From Desulfatirhabdium butyrativorans (lineage in GTDB: Bacteria > Desulfobacterota > Desulfobacteria > Desulfobacterales > DYRK01), in the NCBI GenBank assembly GCA_020718785.1, contig DYRK01000082.1, positions 1 through 15,126 on the forward strand: DNA of 15,126 nucleotides, written 5' to 3'. Positions 13,494 to 15,126 of this stretch are shown here, one piece after another; within the stretch, counting starts at the first letter, position 1; each line of letters opens with the position of its first letter. The notes beneath the pieces are model-generated. The model saw only the letters and a program-made list of their open reading frames with translations, was not told where the DNA came from and searched no databases. The position numbers and the translations under genes were made by a program.

Positions 13494-14951
13494 CTATTTG
13501 GCCGGCAGCCCCATAGACGACCGGTAAATTGCCAATTGTTTTTCGCGTCCGAATTTATCGGTAATTTTTTCCCATTCCGCGGCAACAAGTTCCAAAGCTT
13601 CTTTGACGGGGATTTCCTGATTCAGAATCCGCGTCAGTTGAATTTCCAATGCTTCGGTATAATTGTAAAATCCCGGAATACGCAGATCCAGCGCGGCATA
13701 AGGAGAATCAAGGCTGGCTCTCAGCACCGAGAGATATTCCGAAGCTGACCGTTTTGAAAATGCCTGAGTCCATGCGTCAATATTGCTGAAATGGGAAAAG
13801 CGGTAAGGATTGATACCGGTTCCGCTGGAAACCACGTCCTGAAGGCTGTTTTCCGGGCTGGCATACCAGAGGATATAATCCCATGCTGCCTCTTTTTTCC
13901 TGCTGTTCTGAGGCACACCGCCCACCCAGCCGCCGAATGCCAGAAACGGGGCTTTATGGACACTGTCTGTTTTGTCCCATTTGCCGGTTTTGTAATTCCA
14001 TATTTCATCGGTTCCCGGAAGGACGAAATAGCCGACTTTGCCCGAGACAGCGGACTGTTTCGGGTCTGCGGAAAGCTGGGCAGTGTCTCCCCATTCAACT
14101 GTCATGGCAGCGGAACCGTCGGCAAAGGCTTTCCGCATTTTGTGGAGATCGTAATTCTTGGAATCCGGGGGACAGAAGCGGATAATATCGGCATATTCCT
14201 GAACTGCCCGCACCCAGCCCGGATTGGCGATCTGGGCTTTCATCGTATCAGGATCAAAAAACTGGGATCCCGGATGATCCGGATGGTTGGTATAAGCCGA
14301 AGCCCTGCTGAACACATCCCAGAACTGCTGGCTTCCGCGTGCAAACACTTCGGTCGCGCCGTAAACTTTTTTGCCGTCCGGACCGGTCTGTCCGCTGAAA
14401 AATTCGGCAATATCGGCATATTGTTTCCATGTGTCCGGCGGCGCAAGACTGTAGCCGTATTTTGCTTTGAATGCCTGGCTGTTCCGGGCATCTTCAAAAA
14501 GGTCTTTCCGGTAATATCCGTTGAACAGATCGCCGTCAATGGCAACCGATACCCATTTGTCATTCCATTTCATCAGGCGGTCACGATAGGTTCCGTGAAT
14601 ATCGTCAAAAGATTCATCTTCCCTCATCTGCTCCGGCAGTTCCGACAGATAGGGGAAAAAATCCCCGGTCCAGCCGCTCGCGTAAAAGATCACGTCATAT
14701 TTCGGCTGATCCGATGTCAGCGCAGTCATGAATTCATTAAAAAGATCGCCGAACTGGAATTTGACGATCTTGACCTTTCCGCCGGTTTTCTTTTCCCAAG
14801 TTGCAGCATGGGCTGTTGCCGGACTTCCGATGGCAGGCGCGTCCATCACGCCCACAGTTATTTCCGTACCGCTGAACCCTTTGTTTTCCGCGGAGTCCGC
14901 TACGGAATGCAGCAGAAAACAGATCATAAGAATTGCACACACTTTCTTCAT
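13494..14951 (-). CDS. Extracellular solute-binding protein, family 1 (MalE/UgpB type)
   Basis: A 485-residue periplasmic binding protein of the SBP_bac_1 cluster, which binds oligosaccharides, polyols or glycerol phosphate derivatives. A signal peptide (MKKVCAILMICFLLHSVADSA) ends near residue 21-22. The body has TWEKKTGGKVKIVKF, YDVIFYASGWTGDFFPYLSE, a WVSVAIDGDLFNGYYRKDLFED lobe switch, PDTWKQYADIAEFF, AFADGSAAMTVEWGD and GGWVGGVPQNSRKKEAAWDY, as expected. Two ATGs are adjacent; the second (14951) is chosen because AGGAGG lies six bases from it but only three from the first (14954). It is the first gene of the minus-strand cluster. No transport partners are next to it, so it may feed the phosphatase sensor or a transporter encoded elsewhere. 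Confidence 0.88.
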   Translation of the reverse strand: MKKVCAILMICFLLHSVADSAENKGFSGTEITVGVMDAPAIGSPATAHAATWEKKTGGKVKIVKFQFGDLFNEFMTALTSDQPKYDVIFYASGWTGDFFPYLSELPEQMREDESFDDIHGTYRDRLMKWNDKWVSVAIDGDLFNGYYRKDLFEDARNSQAFKAKYGYSLAPPDTWKQYADIAEFFSGQTGPDGKKVYGATEVFARGSQQFWDVFSRASAYTNHPDHPGSQFFDPDTMKAQIANPGWVRAVQEYADIIRFCPPDSKNYDLHKMRKAFADGSAAMTVEWGDTAQLSADPKQSAVSGKVGYFVLPGTDEIWNYKTGKWDKTDSVHKAPFLAFGGWVGGVPQNSRKKEAAWDYILWYASPENSLQDVVSSGTGINPYRFSHFSNIDAWTQAFSKRSASEYLSVLRASLDSPYAALDLRIPGFYNYTEALEIQLTRILNQEIPVKEALELVAAEWEKITDKFGREKQLAIYRSSMGLPAK

Positions 14952-15029
14952 CATAAGCCTCCTTGTTTTGTTAATGGTTAAACCCGATAATGCTCTGCCT
15001 GATTCCGAATCCGACAGAAACCTGTTTTT

Positions 15030-15059
15030 ATTCTTTCATAAAATAAAGGGAAAAGTCAA
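15030..15059 (-). promoter_or_regulatory. Candidate promoter for the binding-protein/phosphatase cluster
   Basis: On the minus strand TTGACT (15059-15054) is followed after 18 nt by AAGAAT (15035-15030), giving a leader of roughly 70 nt to the start codon. The -35 is good and the -10 weak (four of six). It is the only such pairing noticed in the 14955-15126 leader. Confidence 0.35.
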
Positions 15060-15070
15060 CAGGATGGAAA

Positions 15071-15126
15071 ATGAATTTCAGACCTGAAAATACGGCATTT
15101 CCTGTTGCATCTGCCGATGAAATACA
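15071..15126 (+). CDS. Possible 5' end of a divergent gene, cut by the window edge
   Basis: ATG at 15071 preceded by AGGATGG opens a frame (MNFRPENTAFPVASADEI) that stays open to the end of the window. Eighteen codons are too few to identify a family. If real, the gene is divergent from the solute-binding protein and shares its upstream region. It could equally be chance. Confidence 0.3.
   Translation, partial: MNFRPENTAFPVASADEI

Noticed and set aside
13192..13516. Overlapping repetitive small ORFs with a shared MPLRFAPNP... peptide
   Set aside because: They are translations of the 133-bp tandem repeat with its palindromes and lack credible ribosome sites.
13791..14981. A 396-codon open frame antisense to the MalE-type binding protein
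   Set aside because: The minus strand carries a full, family-typical binding protein with a good ribosome site; the plus-strand translation has no recognisable domain.
7276..15126. DGR template repeat or reverse transcriptase inside the window
   Set aside because: No second copy of the GGSW...LGFRPV coding sequence and no protein with an RT motif was found on either strand.

Overview
The window looks like a chromosomal segment of a Desulfobacterota (delta-proteobacterial) sulfate reducer of the large-genome, filamentous or aggregate-forming kind such as Desulfonema relatives. This is an inference from gene content: an ALDH7/aminotransferase pair, a PPi-dependent phosphofructokinase, a Uma2 protein, a STAND NTPase fused to pentapeptide repeats and an FGE/C-type-lectin domain, and many short palindromic repeats between genes. 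No rRNA, tRNA or CRISPR array was seen.

Left part (1-4900, all plus strand): a class III PLP aminotransferase (210-1538) and an antiquitin-type ALDH7 dehydrogenase (2430-3959), which together fit lysine/aminoadipate-semialdehyde catabolism. They are separated by a Uma2-family gene (1733-2305), a 153-bp tandem duplication carrying a broken copy of the Uma2 start, and a pair of 41-bp palindrome-bearing direct repeats. A lipoprotein lytic transglycosylase (3983-4618) follows closely. A partial copy of a MITE-like repeat lies in the next gap.

Middle (4896-9970): a long PPi-phosphofructokinase on plus converges with a 719-residue minus-strand protein. This protein is a STAND/NACHT-like NTPase, then pentapeptide repeats, then a C-terminal FGE-sulfatase (C-type lectin fold) domain. 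Its last 40 codons have the layout and codon signature of a diversity-generating retroelement (DGR) variable region. A cluster of hairpins, including a 26-bp stem 28 nt past the stop codon, fills the convergent gap. No reverse transcriptase or template repeat is visible here, so the DGR core would be elsewhere. A 126-bp MITE with perfect 14-bp inverted ends and a 5-bp target duplication sits just upstream of the sensor gene. Next to it is an orphan transposase-like helix-turn-helix fragment.

Right part (10008-15126, minus strand): an MalE-type solute-binding protein, an RbsB-type sugar-binding protein, and a membrane SpoIIE/PP2C phosphatase whose periplasmic part resembles the TorS sensor domain. 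The likely order of transcription is binding protein, binding protein, phosphatase. No permease or ABC ATPase is present. I infer a periplasmic ligand-sensing module, analogous to TorT-TorS, whose output is a serine/threonine phosphatase. The gaps in this cluster hold a 133-bp tandem repeat made of 21-nt palindromes and a 23-bp near-perfect inverted repeat.

The two most interesting things are the probable DGR-diversified NLR-like sensor and the TorS-like phosphatase with its binding proteins.
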